Shown: positions 36,566 through 48,386, counted from the first letter of the stretch. The stretch: DNA of 64,000 nucleotides from Panonychus citri (GCF_014898815.1 NW_026515457.1:1-64000); one strand, 5' to 3'. The notes: generated from the sequence alone by a model not told the origin. Made by a program: numbers and translations.

Positions 36566-37918
36566 TTAACGTTCGATGATTCTTGGGTTAGTAATTTTAT
36601 ATTTAGAGGTACAATGATTATTGAACCCTTCTATAATTCTTCTTGGTTTTGGATCATCGAGTCCTCTGCGTGGATCGTTGACTATTAGTCTTGCCCATGG
36701 GTCCTTGCGTGGAATATTGTTAATATCTCGAGAGTTCATTTTATCATATCTAATCCTTTCCTTACACACGGTAGCAAATCTATTAGCTGAGTCAATGCGT
36801 CCATAGATATGACGACGAAGGCGATCTGCTCTGGTTTCGGTTGTTTTGCAGTAGCCAACTCATATAAATAAGGGTTTTTTTCTACAAAACTTTTATGGAA
36901 ATTTTCTGCGTCCTTGCAGAATACGATTTTTCTCTCTCTTCTGCACTCATATACCTCATATACCTCATAAGTTTCAACTGCGCATCATTGGTATCGTCAT
37001 AATCAATCATGTCTTTTTTTGTAGAAGTTCATCCTTATACTCATTTCTATAGTAATCTTCACCTTCATATTCAATGATTTCACTCACGTATGCTCGTGCA
37101 AAAGACAGATTTCGATATTTAACAATACTTCCTTTTCTTTCCTAATTAAATATCAAAGAGAAATGGTTGAAGAATTCAGTTTGCTGTGAGAAATATAAAC
37201 TTACGCTTGTCCCTTGTCTTGATTGTCTTGAAATCAATTCAGCATAACCTCCGTGGTATTTGTCTTCATCTTCATCTTCACTTAGTAATTTTGTGATGTG
37301 ATGTTTGATGGTCCACTTTCTTGATTAACAACATGTTGATTTTGTGATTTAGAAGCTACAAATCATATGAGAATAGAAGAGTTGATTAAGTACTTGTATA
37401 GATAAATTGACCTCAAGTCAGAGGCCCTGGTTGAAATTGATTGAAACTCATACTCAGAGTTAGTACTAACATTAACTTACATTCAACATCATTAGCATCT
37501 TTCGCTCATGAAATTTGCATAATCCTATTGTTTAATACATAAAATCAATGGTAAAGTATAAATTGACCTCAAGTCACAGTTGAAAGAGATTGAAACTCAT
37601 ACGCAGAGTTATTACTATTATAAACAATCATTCAACATTATAATAAACTTTCGCTCATGAATTTTGATAAATGCTATCGTTAAATACATGAAAAATGCTT
37701 GATTAGATGATGAATAAAAAAAGAGTATAACTATTCACCTTGCTGAGAAGAATTTCTCGATCAGGTCTCCATTCTTCCCCTACGATGGTTGATGTTTCAG
37801 CATCTTCATTCTCACCTTCATCTCCCTCCATTTCCATGCTTTGTTGTTCTTGTTGTGGTTGCTGAGGCTGTTGTGATTGTTGTTGTTGTGATAGTTGGTC
37901 AGGCTGAGGTTGAGGCTG
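36566..37918 (-). pseudogene. Unrecognised multi-exon gene, three one-base losses in last exon
   Basis: Minus strand. Exon a 37918-37739 (60 codons: Gln/Pro-rich, then acidic MEMEGDEGENEDAE, then VGEEWRPDREILLSK). Exon b 37315-37205 (37 codons, with LLSEDEDEDKYHGGYAEL). Exon c from 37141, starting ERKGSIVKYRNLSFARAYVS, ending at the stop 36566-36568. Phases fit between exons. Exon c needs one extra base in three homopolymer runs (37014-37020, 36902-36905, 36844-36847) to stay open; with these the C-terminal part is basic (RADRLRRHIYGRIDSANRF) and ends NPRIIER. Family unknown; the acidic/basic, low-hydrophobic composition suggests a nuclear protein, which is inference. Upstream exons are not found. 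Either a recent pseudogene or a gene with consensus errors. Confidence 0.45.
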
Positions 37919-37937
37919 CTGTGATTGTTGTTACAAG

Positions 37938-37990
37938 ATACACACAGACACACACACACTCTCACACACACACACATATATATATAGAGA
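37938..37990. repeat. CA/TA microsatellite
   Basis: ACACACAGACACACACACAC with a CTCT interruption, then CACA and TATATATATA. Simple repeat immediately upstream of exon a of the unknown gene. Confidence 0.85.
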
Positions 37991-38057
37991 GTTAAACATG
38001 AGAGAATGATGTTGTGAGAGCGTGTTGCAGAGTAAGAGAAGTTATATAGAGAGAGAT

Positions 38058-38240
38058 ACAGTCGGAGAAAAGAGTTTGACGGTGGTTTATATCATTCGCG
38101 CAGGCAAAATGATAACAATTTATCAATCAAATCAATGTTAAATTTGAATCTCTTGATTATCTAATCATTGATAAATTGTTATCACATTTTGTGCGCAAAT
38201 AATTTAAAACCAATCAAACTCATTCTCAAACTATATATAT
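38058..38240. mobile_element. Diverged MITE with internal TCATTCGCGCA terminal-type motif
   Basis: Starts with CAGTCGGAGAAAAGAGTTTG after TA and contains ATCATTCGCGCAGGCAAAAT near the left side, with the inner inverted pair AAAATGATAACAATTTATCAA / TTGATAAATTGTTATCACATTTT. It shares the CATTCGCGCA block and layout with the 203-bp elements at 47994 and 58388 and the element at 52455, but is older. Confidence 0.55.
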
Positions 38241-38310
38241 ACAGAGAGAGAACACAAAGAAGTACAAGAAAGAGAGAGATAAAAATGGATTATTAAAAAA
38301 CTTATTAATA

Positions 38311-38638
38311 CAGGGCGTTTTTTATCCACTACGGCTATACTGCATATCTCAAGAACTAAAAGTCATATGAATGTCATACTTGACCAGAGGACTGAACAGA
38401 ATTGAAGCGCTCAACCCTACGATTTTCAAGGTCATTGAGGTCTTTTAACGAAGTCAGCGCTTGCAGGTCATTTTTCTATCTTTTCGATTCGCTATCTTCG
38501 TTAAATGACCTCAATGACCTTGAAAATCGTAGGGTTGAGCGCTTCAATTCTGTTCAGTCCTCTGGTCAAGTATGACATTCATATGACTTTTAGTTCTTGA
38601 GATATGCAGTATAGCCGTAGTGGATAAAAAACGCCCTG
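38311..38638. mobile_element. Near-perfect palindromic MITE with TA target duplication
   Basis: 328 bp. Each arm is about 133-145 bp and the two match almost base for base: left end CAGGGCGTTTTTTATCCACT, right end its reverse complement, with TA on both sides (38309-38310, 38639-38640). The loop is only about 40 bp. No coding capacity. The high arm identity suggests recent activity; the CAG...CTG ends with TA duplication point to a Tc1/mariner-type transposase as mover. Confidence 0.88.
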
Positions 38639-38928
38639 TATGTAAATATTCATCAAACTTACCTGAGTATCAATAGTTTGAAAGGAGTAAAAATGCATCT
38701 CAAGATATTATTAAATTTTTTCAACAATAAAATTCTTGAATATTATGATTAATAAAGGCGAAACAAGTAAAGATATAATACAGTGCACGACAAAAGTTAA
38801 GGAATTGAGTAAAATCTGGTCTAGCTTTCGGATGAGTCCGAATTTTAGTTTCAAACTTTTCAAATATGAAGATAATATAATTAATTAGATGAAAAACAAT
38901 TAGTTTTTACGTAAGGTCATGTTGAACC

Positions 38929-39380
38929 CAAGATAAGTCCAAATAAAAGGATTTGAACATAAGGCCAAGTATGGAAATTTTTTAGGGATTTAACATTGGA
39001 AAATGGACTCATCAAACATTCAGCCTTAAAACATGATTAAAAATGATCCACAAATTTATCTAATTATAATTTATTGTGGACAATTGACAGGACTATAACT
39101 ATACAAATTTTCATGACCCTGACTTCACTCGTCTCTTATTACTAGGCCCAAACCCGTTATTATTTATTGAGCCTTATGTTAAATTCGAATTTCTATAACT
39201 TTTTAACTAAAAGTCCGTTTTTGGCGAAAATTATCGCAATATGATTGTGTGATAAAGCTGATTAAAATATGAATGAATCAAAATGACGATCAATCTTGAC
39301 ATTCGATTTTTTACGAAAAACCTAAACTTTTGTCGCATGTTCATATGTTCAAATCCTTTTATTTGGAATTATCTTAATCT
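38929..39380. repeat. Inverted repeat pair enclosing about 390 bp
   Basis: A 36-bp stretch at about 38929-38964 (with CCAAATAAAAGGATTTGAAC) recurs inverted at about 39343-39380. The enclosed sequence has no gene. It may be an old non-autonomous element; ends are not defined. Confidence 0.4.
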
Positions 39381-39809
39381 TAATCTTGGTTAATAATGTT
39401 GCTCAGCAACAGATGCTTACGGCAGGATTTTTGATTAGCGTCTGAAAAAATTTCGCAAAGAGATCTGATGGGCATGCAGACTTATCGCTTTAAATATGTC
39501 AGATCAATATTTGGGTATTTTGAAAACGGAAGCTAATGTGTTTCAGCTCGAAAATCAATTTGTGAATCTTTTGAACGTCACTGTCTAACCAAGCAAATGA
39601 TAATTTGGAAACGTTTAGTCTTCCTAAAGTACAATCCTGAAACGAATGTTTCTTATTCACCTTAAGAATCAACCTTATATTAACTAATTATTATTATCTT
39701 ATCACAATTATATAAAAATATATCTTAAACATAAACTTTAATGTTACTAAAGGGAAGAGGAAGGACTGAATGAAAAGATACAATGTATATCGAATGGATA
39801 TATATGACG

Positions 39810-39841
39810 AAGGTGATCATGATCAGTATCATGATCACCTT
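39810..39841. repeat. Perfect hairpin, 14-bp arms
   Basis: AAGGTGATCATGAT, loop CAGT, then the exact reverse complement. A second hairpin with 11-bp arms (GATGACCATGA / TCATGGTCATC) lies at about 39893-39917. Both sit just before the Copia fragment; function unknown. Confidence 0.7.
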
Positions 39842-39962
39842 CTAGAAACATTCTATTAATTAAATAATCAATACTCATTCGTGACAATCTATTGATGACC
39901 ATGATATTCATGGTCATCATCATGGTAACAATAGAAACAATACATAGACATGAACAAATCAA

Positions 39963-42169
39963 TAATTTTGTTACAATCCCAAGGATGAGATGCAGTCTCA
40001 TATTAATCGATTAATTGAGTTGCCAACTCAATTGGAATCAGTTGGTTATAAAGTTGACAAAATGATGTTGATCTTGGTACTATTCTCAAGTTTACCGAAA
40101 AATTATGAAAATTTGATCGTCGCTTCAGAAGCACAAAAAGATAAAATTGATTTTGAATTTGCCTGTGGTCATATACATGCATTAGAAGAATAAGAACGAC
40201 AATCATCTTGTAAAGGTGAAGATAATTCTGGAATGATCTCCGCTTTAAATGTTACAGAGAAAAGAAAGAAATACAAATTTAAAGGAAACTGTAACATTTG
40301 TCACAAATTTGGACATAAAGCTGAAAATTGTTTCAAACGAAAGGCAAAAGAAGATCAAAACGGAAAAGATTATAAAATTAATAATAATGATAACGAGTCA
40401 AAAGTAAACTGTGTTGATTATCAAGCATTATTAGCTAATCATGATAATGATGGTGATGAAAATTGGTTAGTTGATTCTGGTGCTACTAATCATATGTGTT
40501 TTGTTCGTGATTATTTTGAAGATTTTGAACCAATCGAAGGTAAATCAGTAACTATTGCGAATGATAAGAAGGTCATTGGTGAAGGTAATTTTATCATCAA
40601 AGATACAGTAAAGAATAAAAATCTTAAATTAACTGGTGTACTTTTTGTACCTGAATTGAGACAAAATTTGGTTTCGGTTGCTAAGGTTATAAGTAAGGTA
40701 TTGATATCATTTTCAGACAAGATGAAGTTACTGCTTATTTTGGTAATGATATTATTTTCAAAGCCTTGCAAAATTCTGGTGTTTTCAAGATAAAAACTGA
40801 TTGATTAACTAGACTTATTCATGTGATGCTCAACTAAAACATGCTGATGAAGATAAAAATTCTGATAAAATTGTTGATCAAAATACTGACCTAATGATTT
40901 GGCATCGCCAATTAGACCACGTTGATCAAACTGGCCTAGCTAAATTTGTTGATCAAAATGATTTAATCAAGAAAATTAATATTAATAATATTAAATGTTT
41001 TGACTGTTTATTTGGTATACAGAATCGAAAATCTTATCCTGAATCATCAACACAATCAATTGATAAACTTGATATAATTCATTTTGATGTTTGTGGTCCA
41101 ATGAAATTTGAATCTCTTGGAAATTATTATTTTGTATTCCTCGATGATCACAACCATTATTCTTTTATTTATTTCATGAGAGAAAGGAAAGAAGTTCCTG
41201 AAATATTGATCAGATTTGTTAATTTCGTTGAAAATCAAACAAATATGAAAGTAAAAATAATAAGAAGTGATGGTGCTCTTGAGAATACAAGTAATAAAGA
41301 CACTGAATTTCTGAGTTCAAAGGGTATTAAGCATGAAATATCTTGTCCTTATACACCGGAGCAAAATACTAAAGCTGAACGATTAAATCGAACCATACAA
41401 GAAATTGTTCGATGTTTGTTATATGAATCTAAGTTGGATCAAAAGTTTTGGGCCGAAGCGGCTAATGCCGCTAATTATGTTCTTTATTTAAGACCTTGCT
41501 CATGTATCGATCACAATTATAAGTACGATTACTGGAAGAAAATTAGATTATAATCGATTGAAAGTTTTTGGTTGTAAAAGTTTTGTTCATGTACCGAAAA
41601 TATTTCGAGATAAGTTTTGTGATAAAACTAAGGAAAGTATTTTCATTGGTGATTCAGATGATCACAAAGGTTACAAAGTTTATGATCCAATCGACAACAA
41701 AGTATCAATTTCAAATGATGTCTAGTTTATTGAAAATGACAAAAGTGAAATTCATGAAATTTATCAAAGTAATGTCACTAAAACTGAGCAAAATTTCCCA
41801 AGAACTTTCTCAGAAGCAATGGAAAAAAGATGATGCTATTGAGTGGAAGAAAGCGACTGTTCAAGAATTAGAATCATTGAAAGATAAACAAACATGGAGA
41901 TAAGTTGATCGAACTGATGAAAAGAAGTTGATCGGTAATAAGTTGGTATATTGTATCAAGTACCATGGTGATGGTATTGTTGACCGATACAAAGCTAGAC
42001 TTGTAGCAAAGGGTTATACTCAGACTGAAAATATCGATTATCATGAAACTTTTGCTCCTTTTTCAAAATTAACTTCAATGAGATTGATAATGAAATTATA
42101 ATGATCAACAAAATGGTTATCAAACAATTGGATATCAAGACGACATTATCTCGAGACTTGTCTCAATAC
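39963..42169 (+). mobile_element. Copia-type (Ty1) retrotransposon remnant: gag, protease, integrase, start of reverse transcriptase
   Basis: Ordered Pol domains of a Copia element. Gag end (LFSSLPKNYENLIVASE, stop at 40191), CCHC zinc knuckle (CNICHKFGHKAENC near 40300), protease (WLVDSGATNHMCF near 40470), integrase with HRQLDHVDQTGLAKF zinc-finger part near 40905, catalytic-core FDVCGPM and IIRSDGALENTS, PYTPEQNTKAERLNRTIQE near 41350, then the start of reverse transcriptase (KARLVAKGYTQTENIDYHETFAP near 41990-42050). There are stops and frameshifts at 40191, about 40700, 41550 and 41901. No LTRs found. The element breaks off where the mariner-type element begins. Dead copy. Confidence 0.9.
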
Positions 42170-43627
42170 AGGGTGACAATTAATATGTGACTTTTTTGAG
42201 TCATATCTTTATTTTTACTTGGCCGATTTTTTTAAGATAAAAAACAAACAGAACGCTTGTAAACACTTCAAAGTTAATGTTTGATGTACTCGAAGTGACC
42301 TCCATTCGAGTTTGCACAAAATTCAAGCCTTCTTACAAATGAGAGAAATACCCGATTCCGCATGTTAGTATCGATAGTTTTAACCTCAGATTTGATTGCA
42401 CTTTCTAAGTCTATTAGTGTCTTTGGTTTATGAGCATAAACTCTATCCTTCAAAAATCCCCATAAAAAGAAGTCACATGGGTTTAAATCAGGGCTATAAG
42501 GTGGCCAGTCTATCCCATTTCCACAGAATTTTTGGTACCCTAGACCGATAACCCTGGAACCAAACATGCTGTAAATAGTTTCAAATACTTCCTGTGTCCT
42601 GTGGGAAGTAGCACCATCCTGCATAAACCAGTGGTCTTGGGTCAGTCCATTTCGTCGTAACCATGGGAAAAAGATGCCTCTTAGTAAATTTTTGTAACTT
42701 TCTCCTGTTACATTATTCTGAAAGAAAGTGATGTAAATCTTGTCAGTGCATATCGCTGCTCATGCTGTCAACCTTTGCGGGTGCAATGGCTGCGAATCGA
42801 GGGCCTGTGGGTTCTCCTTTCCCCAGTGACGAAAATTTTGTTTATTAACATATCCATCTAAATGAAAATGTGCTTCATCACTCAAAATGATCTTATTCGC
42901 TTGTATTACACCAGTTCGACCCACTTCCCCCATCTGAGCACAGAAAGCAACACGTTTGGTCATGGCCTCTTGAGTGAGTGCTTGTCCAATCCAAATCTTG
43001 TAAGGATGCCATTTTAAGAACCTTCGTAGGATTAATCTCATTGATTCTCGATTGATGCCGAGCTCCTGTGAGGCATGTCTTATTGATGCATGGGGATTTG
43101 CAGTGAAATAAGCTTCAATTTGGTCCAAACTCTCTGGAGTGGTCACTTCATTTGGTCTTCCTTCATTGTCTTCCCTTCGGTCGTGAAGCGTTCCATGAGC
43201 CAAAAATCTATCTATTACTCTGTTTTAAGTCATAATAAACACAAATGAACACAGAAAAAACCATTGGTTATCAAACATTAGCAAAAAACCGAGACACTGA
43301 AAATTGTAAAAATTTCAATCGGATATTATTACCTGCTGATTGTAGACTCAGACATCAAACTTTCATCAGGATATTTGGTCTGTAGTGCCCGTCGAGCGGC
43401 AGTCTTAGATTTACCACTTGTGTAATATTTTTCGATCAAGAACACTTTTTGTTCAGTTGTAAGGTCGGCCATTTTGCAATTTTGTTGAACTTAAAATTTG
43501 AAAAAAAACGGTTTGAACAAAACTTTGGAGTGTCTACTTGAAAACTAAAGTGAAAAAAACCGGTCGAAAATTGTCCAAGTAAAAATACACGCATGTGCAA
43601 AAAAGTCACATATTAATTGTCACCCTG
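42170..43627. mobile_element. Mariner-superfamily DNA transposon, complete with TIRs and TA duplication
   Basis: 1458 bp. The terminal inverted repeats match for about 28 bp or more: CAGGGTGACAATTAATATGT at the left, and its reverse complement at the right, with TA at 42168-42169 and 43628-43629. It contains one minus-strand transposase gene. It lies directly after the truncated reverse transcriptase of the Copia remnant. Confidence 0.92.
42274..43472 (-). pseudogene. Mariner-type transposase, spliced, with one nonsense codon
   Basis: Two exons: 43472-43333 and 43219-42274, with a 113-bp GT-AG intron; together 362 codons. The N-terminus has the helix-turn-helix segment MADLTTEQKVFLIEKYYTSG and RHASQELGINRESMRLILRR. 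Catalytic DDE/D region: first Asp in LSDEAHFHLDG, second in MQDGATSHRT, third in PPYSPDLNPCDFFLWG. There are 42 residues between second and third Asp, longer than the 34 of classical mariner/Tc1. The only lesion is TGA at 42760-42762, where the family normally has Trp. The TIRs are intact, so the element died recently or could still be moved in trans. Confidence 0.88.
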
Positions 43628-43629
43628 TA

Positions 43630-44477
43630 ATTCTCGAACGGCTGAAGTCCTCATTCCACGATCAAGAAGCAAGTGGTCGAGGGGTCCATTGTAAGGATGT
43701 GTGGTCGTACAGAGTCCTAAGTTCTCATGGCTATGTGCATCAGTGGGTTGACCACTTGAAAGAGTTCTTCAATGAAGCTGGTGTTCATGCCCAGAGAATA
43801 GCAGCTTCCTAGCGTCCGATGCGGGTTTTCTTTAGGGATCGCCGAGTCCCAAGAAAATAAATTTGCAGACCGAGTTCTGGAGTATCCGTGAAGACACTGG
43901 TGTAGAAAGAACAAAGCCTAGCCTGCTTTGATAGCCTGCTTAATGCCATCAAGCAAGGCTACCCCATATAAGCTTATTCGGCTAGAGTTGGAAGGACTCG
44001 AATCAAAACCTTGGCCTACTAATATTCGTAGGCCCCGGGCTTTCAGGCACCCGGTAAACAACACCTGTTTGGACAGTAAAATCCAGCTCTACCTCCACGT
44101 GGTACTGGCTGAGTAATGCCCACAGAGCTCTGGTATCATATATCACACATATCAATTCACCACAAGATGCCGTCCCTTCAATCACTCTACACACAATTCT
44201 AGGTCCAGTCTTTAGATTGATTGACGCTCATGTGATAATCAATGGTAATTCGGCTTTCATTGATTCAACTCTTTCTCTGATAAACTCCACGCTTCTTCAG
44301 AAACTGAACCTCAAGTTGACTTCGAACAAGTCACTAGCCATGGGTCAGGCCATTAGGGCTTTTACGGGGATTCTAAAACATAAACCTTCTCGTTTAAGAT
44401 AATTCATCATCTTTAATTTCCGGATATCGAAACTTTTATCATTAAAAATATCAAATAAACTCTGTGAGTTATTACGC
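43630..44477. other. Unclassified sequence right of the mariner element
   Basis: Higher G+C than its surroundings, with degraded-looking open frames on both strands and a small hairpin CCTAC-TAATATTC-GTAGG at about 44013-44031. It may be a piece of an older transposon. No protein family recognised. Confidence 0.35.
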
Positions 44478-44872
44478 AAAAGGATGATAGCCAAAATGGC
44501 CTGTTAATCCGAATTTTTCAAAATAGGTATCAATCGAAAGCTCTCGGTTAGCTGAGTCGAACGGACTGATCAGAATAAAAATTATTTTTCCCTTGGGAAT
44601 TAAATGTAACTTTTTTGTGACACCATGATGCACCGATCGGACCCAATTTTTTAGATGTAACTTTTTATGAAAAGTTCAACGCTGTACTCAGTTTAGTTCT
44701 AGACCCCCGAGTTTTTGAGTTATCACCGTTTTTTTATATTTTTCATGGAAAAATATTTTTTATTCTGATCAGTCCGTTCAACTCAGCTAACCGAGAGCTT
44801 TCGATTGATACCTATTTCGAAAAATTCGAGAAAGTTCAGCAAAAAATCCCACATTTTGGCTATCCTCCTTTA
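44478..44872. mobile_element. Foldback MITE, about 395 bp
   Basis: Ends AAAGGATGATAGCCAAAATG and, inverted, AAAGGAGGATAGCCAAAATG. Inner arms are nearly identical over about 75 bp (GGTATCAATCGAAAGCTCTC ... CTGATCAGAATAAAAA). No coding capacity; target duplication not clear. Confidence 0.72.
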
Positions 44873-45817
44873 CTTGCGTTCCTGGACCCATAACCAGTTC
44901 TGATAAATCGTGAGTTACACTGAATTTATAAACTCAATTTAATTGATACAATTTTAATAGTAAAGGTAAATTTGATATGAACAAGATGAAAGATCAACGT
45001 AAAGTTAAGATTAATTCGCTTTAGATTATACATCATATTTTAAAGATAATGAGAGAGGCAACAATTAAACGGATAATAAATTAAAATGGTTAAGCAACAA
45101 ACAAATAACTAATTGTTGACAATTTTGATTAACTTGATTTAGTTATCAACATCCCAAAAATGATTAAATGTAATGATTATAACTAATTACTTTCTCCGAA
45201 AGTCTATGTTAAGCTTACTTAAGAATTTACATGATGACTTTCCAAGAAAGTCAACTTGATAATCATTATGACGAGAGTTATAATCAATTGATTTGATTCA
45301 ATAAGATGATCAATAATAACTTTCCAAGAAAGTTAATTAAAATCGTTATAATCAGAATTGTCTTTCATCAATTGTATTCATTCCACGAGAATTTAAAATT
45401 GATTGTTGTCCTTATACATTTGCCGAGGACTGTAATTTGAATAAATTAGAAGTTAAAAAAAACGGTGGAAGGTTTTTATTTTGAACACCCTTTACATTTA
45501 ATATCTCAGATAATTGATTGTGTAGAGTTTCATGAATCAATTTTTCGTTTCACCAAGGAATTGTCGACAATTAAATCTATTATACAAATTGATAAATCAT
45601 CGATTGTATTCAATAGCCATAGGAGTTAAAAAGAACAGAATTTATTCTGATAGTTTCTCGCACAATATAAGGATGATAAATCGCTTAAATTTATCTATTG
45701 CAAACAATTACTATCAAAGAAGCAACTCTGCGGGTATATACTAATATATATGCATTTATATTTTTAATATCATATTCATATTGAGTTCGGTCATCAGAAA
45801 AGTGGTTCAGGTGAAAC
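44873..45817. other. Intergenic region upstream of receptor copy S2
   Basis: A+T-rich with two similar blocks (CTTTCCGAAAGTC, CTTTCCAAGAAAGTCAAC, CTTTCCAAGAAAGTTAA at 45190-45350). The last 300 bp match the upstream flanks of the other clade-2 receptors, so they hold the duplicated promoter. Confidence 0.5.
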
Positions 45818-47304
45818 ATGATGAAATCTTTAAAAGGAAAAAAAATTTTCCATTTGAAAACTTGAGGCAAGTTTACCGATTGATTATTGGTTTACCTCGG
45901 GATGACATCGATATCAGGGGGCAGACCATCAAGTCACTTCTTCGGTTCAATATATTTTACGAGATTTTCCTTATACCTCATCTTGGTTATTATTTAGAGG
46001 GAACAACCAAATTATTTATTGTGAATTATTACAAACTTAGGATCAACATACTTCGAGTTTTCTTTCTTGTTTATATTTTACGTTCAATTTTTTTGCTTTC
46101 AACTGAAAATGAGTCTATCCAAATCGCTTTGGGAGATGTAGCTTTCCGTTCACAAGATCACATTGCAGTCAATTTAGTCATATTCGTTGGATTAACAAGT
46201 TTCATTATACTTCGAGAATGGATGATTTATATTGAAATGAAAGGTAAAATCATTTGGTACGAGTTTAATAAAATTCCTACGGTTTCAGATCCAAAATTTT
46301 ATCGACTCACTGATCGGCGAATGAGAGAATATCTCAAATATGTTTTCATAAGTTCTACTTTCTTTAATCGATTGATAATCTCTACAGTTCCTTTCAGCAT
46401 TGCATTCGTAGCTGGTCCATTCATGATTAACCCTTGGTTCTATAAGCTTGCTAAATTGCGAATCGCTGTACTACTATGGGGCTTCATAACATTTTATTCA
46501 GTATTGCACATAATTATTACATGTTACGGTCTTGGGAATTTTTTTTCATACATCGTAGCTTATTATACGTCTCGATTACATTCTTGCATTGATGCTGCTA
46601 TCGCATTACGATACAATAGCAATGAGATTAATATTACAAGACTTTTGAAGGAAATTGACGGATATCTTTACAATTTAGGTAAAACAGCTGATTCGATTCG
46701 GTACATGTTGCTGTTATGTTTTACTGTTATAGTTGCAACTGCAGATATATTCATCTTCTTTGGTTTAATTTTTCAAACGACTTCGAAAGTTTTTTCTCAT
46801 GGTGCTACATTTCTGGCAATAGTTCTGATTTTCTTTACTGCATTAATTTCATATATTAATGGTCTTAGCGTTGTCAAAGTAAGTAGAGTAAATGAATGGC
46901 TGAGTTAAGGTCCTTGTTACTATCAATTTCTTCTTGTTTTCCAGCAAGAAAGATTAAGTGTTCATCTTTATGCGATAAGCAAATTCAGCAGGACAAAAGT
47001 TTCAACGAAAATAAAGGTTCGATCATAATACACTTATTAAAATCTTGAGTCAGATAATTTTTGTATCATTAGATTCTCACTACAGTGGATCGATTGTTAT
47101 TTCCTGGAAACGGTATCAAACTTGGTCATTTAATCAACATGGATAATGAATTTTGGCTAAAGGTAAACATAATCACGTTAACTATTAATATTAAAATTAC
47201 AAGTTAAAAATATTTTACATAAAATTTTTTCACAGTTCATTCTGGAACTTGTTTCATCTCTCATGCTTATGATAATAAACCTAAGATCAATACTTAAATA
47301 TTAA
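45818..47304 (+). pseudogene. Clade-2 gustatory-receptor-like gene, copy S2, one-base frameshift near start
   Basis: Same four-exon structure as S3: 45818-46878, 46945-47016, 47073-47162, 47236-47304, with three phase-0 introns. The coding sequence is open throughout except at the A run 45838-45845, which has eight A where S1, S3 and S4 have nine. This shifts the frame right after ATGATGAAATCTTTAAAAGG. No alternative ATG lies before residue 130 or so. One in-frame codon (Ile in FINK) is also missing. Since this is the only damage in about 1.3 kb and sits in a homopolymer, S2 may be functional in the animal. Membrane chemoreceptor role inferred from the clade. Confidence 0.75.
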
Positions 47305-47993
47305 TAAAAAGCTGATCGTTACTAAGTCGTTGACAAATCAGCTGTTGGAATTTTCTTCCAGCAGTGGTGAGCCTGGATGAAATTAGAACAAAATCTGGAT
47401 TATCATCAAGATCAAAATTTTTTGGATAAAAAATTTATTAACTTATCAACTCTTGATATTCGAAACCAAGCCGCATACGATAGAATGAGCTGATAAAATC
47501 ACGAAAAAATCGAATCATATTTCGAATCTATTAGTTGTACCATCTTAAGAAATCATAATCTTGTCTTTTCATATTTTTGTCGTTTATGATTGAATAAAAA
47601 AATTCTACAAGCTATTCATGTATTACTAGTACGCGCAACAACTAATAATTATTTCTTATTTTTACGAGAACCAAAAACGCCACTATAGCGATCAATTTTT
47701 TGAACGATTCAATTTCACTCTCAAAGTCGGCTTTGCGACTTACTAAGACACATTACTATCATCATGATAGTATCATGTACACTTTAAGGCGTTGTGGAGA
47801 TGGTTTGATGGTGCACACGGAATAATTTAAACATTACAGTCGGAAATTTAAGTTAATTAGAAAATTCTTTTTGTCTGAACCACTAAATTCCCCTTTCATT
47901 CAAATTTTTCTAGTTAATATAAAATTTAAAAAAAACAGCATTTTTCATCTTTTTTAAATTGGAAATATTCTTGTTATTCTCAATTACATAATA
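47305..47993. other. 3' flank of S2 with passenger remnant
   Basis: At about 47455-47515 a minus-strand remnant of the passenger exon is recognisable (TTCGAAACCAAGCCGCATAC, compare TTCGAAACCAAACCGTACAC at 52033). The rest is A+T-rich and shares words with 31540-31760. Confidence 0.5.
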
Positions 47994-48196
47994 CAGTCAT
48001 GAAAAATGAGTTTCGAATGGTTTTTAATCATTCGCGCAACTTAGCTACTAAAATCAATTGATAATCTTTATCATCAGTGATAAGACTTAGATGATTTATT
48101 CATTGATTTTTCTTATCTTGATTGTTTAATCTATTAATTTTAGTCACTACCTGCGCGAATGATTAAAAACCATTCGAAACTCATTTTTCACGACTG
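47994..48196. mobile_element. 203-bp MITE, TA target duplication
   Basis: Terminal inverted repeats of about 49 bp: CAGTCATGAAAAATGAGTTT, continuing with CGAATGGTTTTTAATCATTC and GCGCA, against the inverse at the right end. TA on both sides. The copy at 58388-58590 has the same length and is in opposite orientation. Confidence 0.9.
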
Positions 48197-48239
48197 TATA
48201 ATAATCTTTACTGTAAAATATAAAGTTCTGAATAATATA

Positions 48240-48386
48240 CAGTATCTTGCACAAAAACTGACAGTTGCGTTTTACTTGCCAGTATTAATTTCTAATCAAT
48301 CTATTTGTAAAAAATCAGATCAAAATTCTGATTCGTTTTCAAACTAGGACGATAAACGCTACTGTCACTCTTTGTGCAAGATACTG
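48240..48386. mobile_element. 147-bp MITE, TA target duplication
   Basis: Ends CAGTATCTTGCACAAAAACT and, inverted, CAGTATCTTGCACAAAGAGT, with TA at 48238-48239 and 48387-48388. No coding capacity. It lies only 44 bp from the previous MITE. Confidence 0.85.

Noticed and set aside
43717..44402. Several 60-codon frames right of the mariner element
   Set aside because: Overlap on both strands, no domain recognised; likely degraded mobile DNA.
48159..48347. 62-codon frame at 48159-48347
   Set aside because: It runs across two MITE ends and is explained by them.
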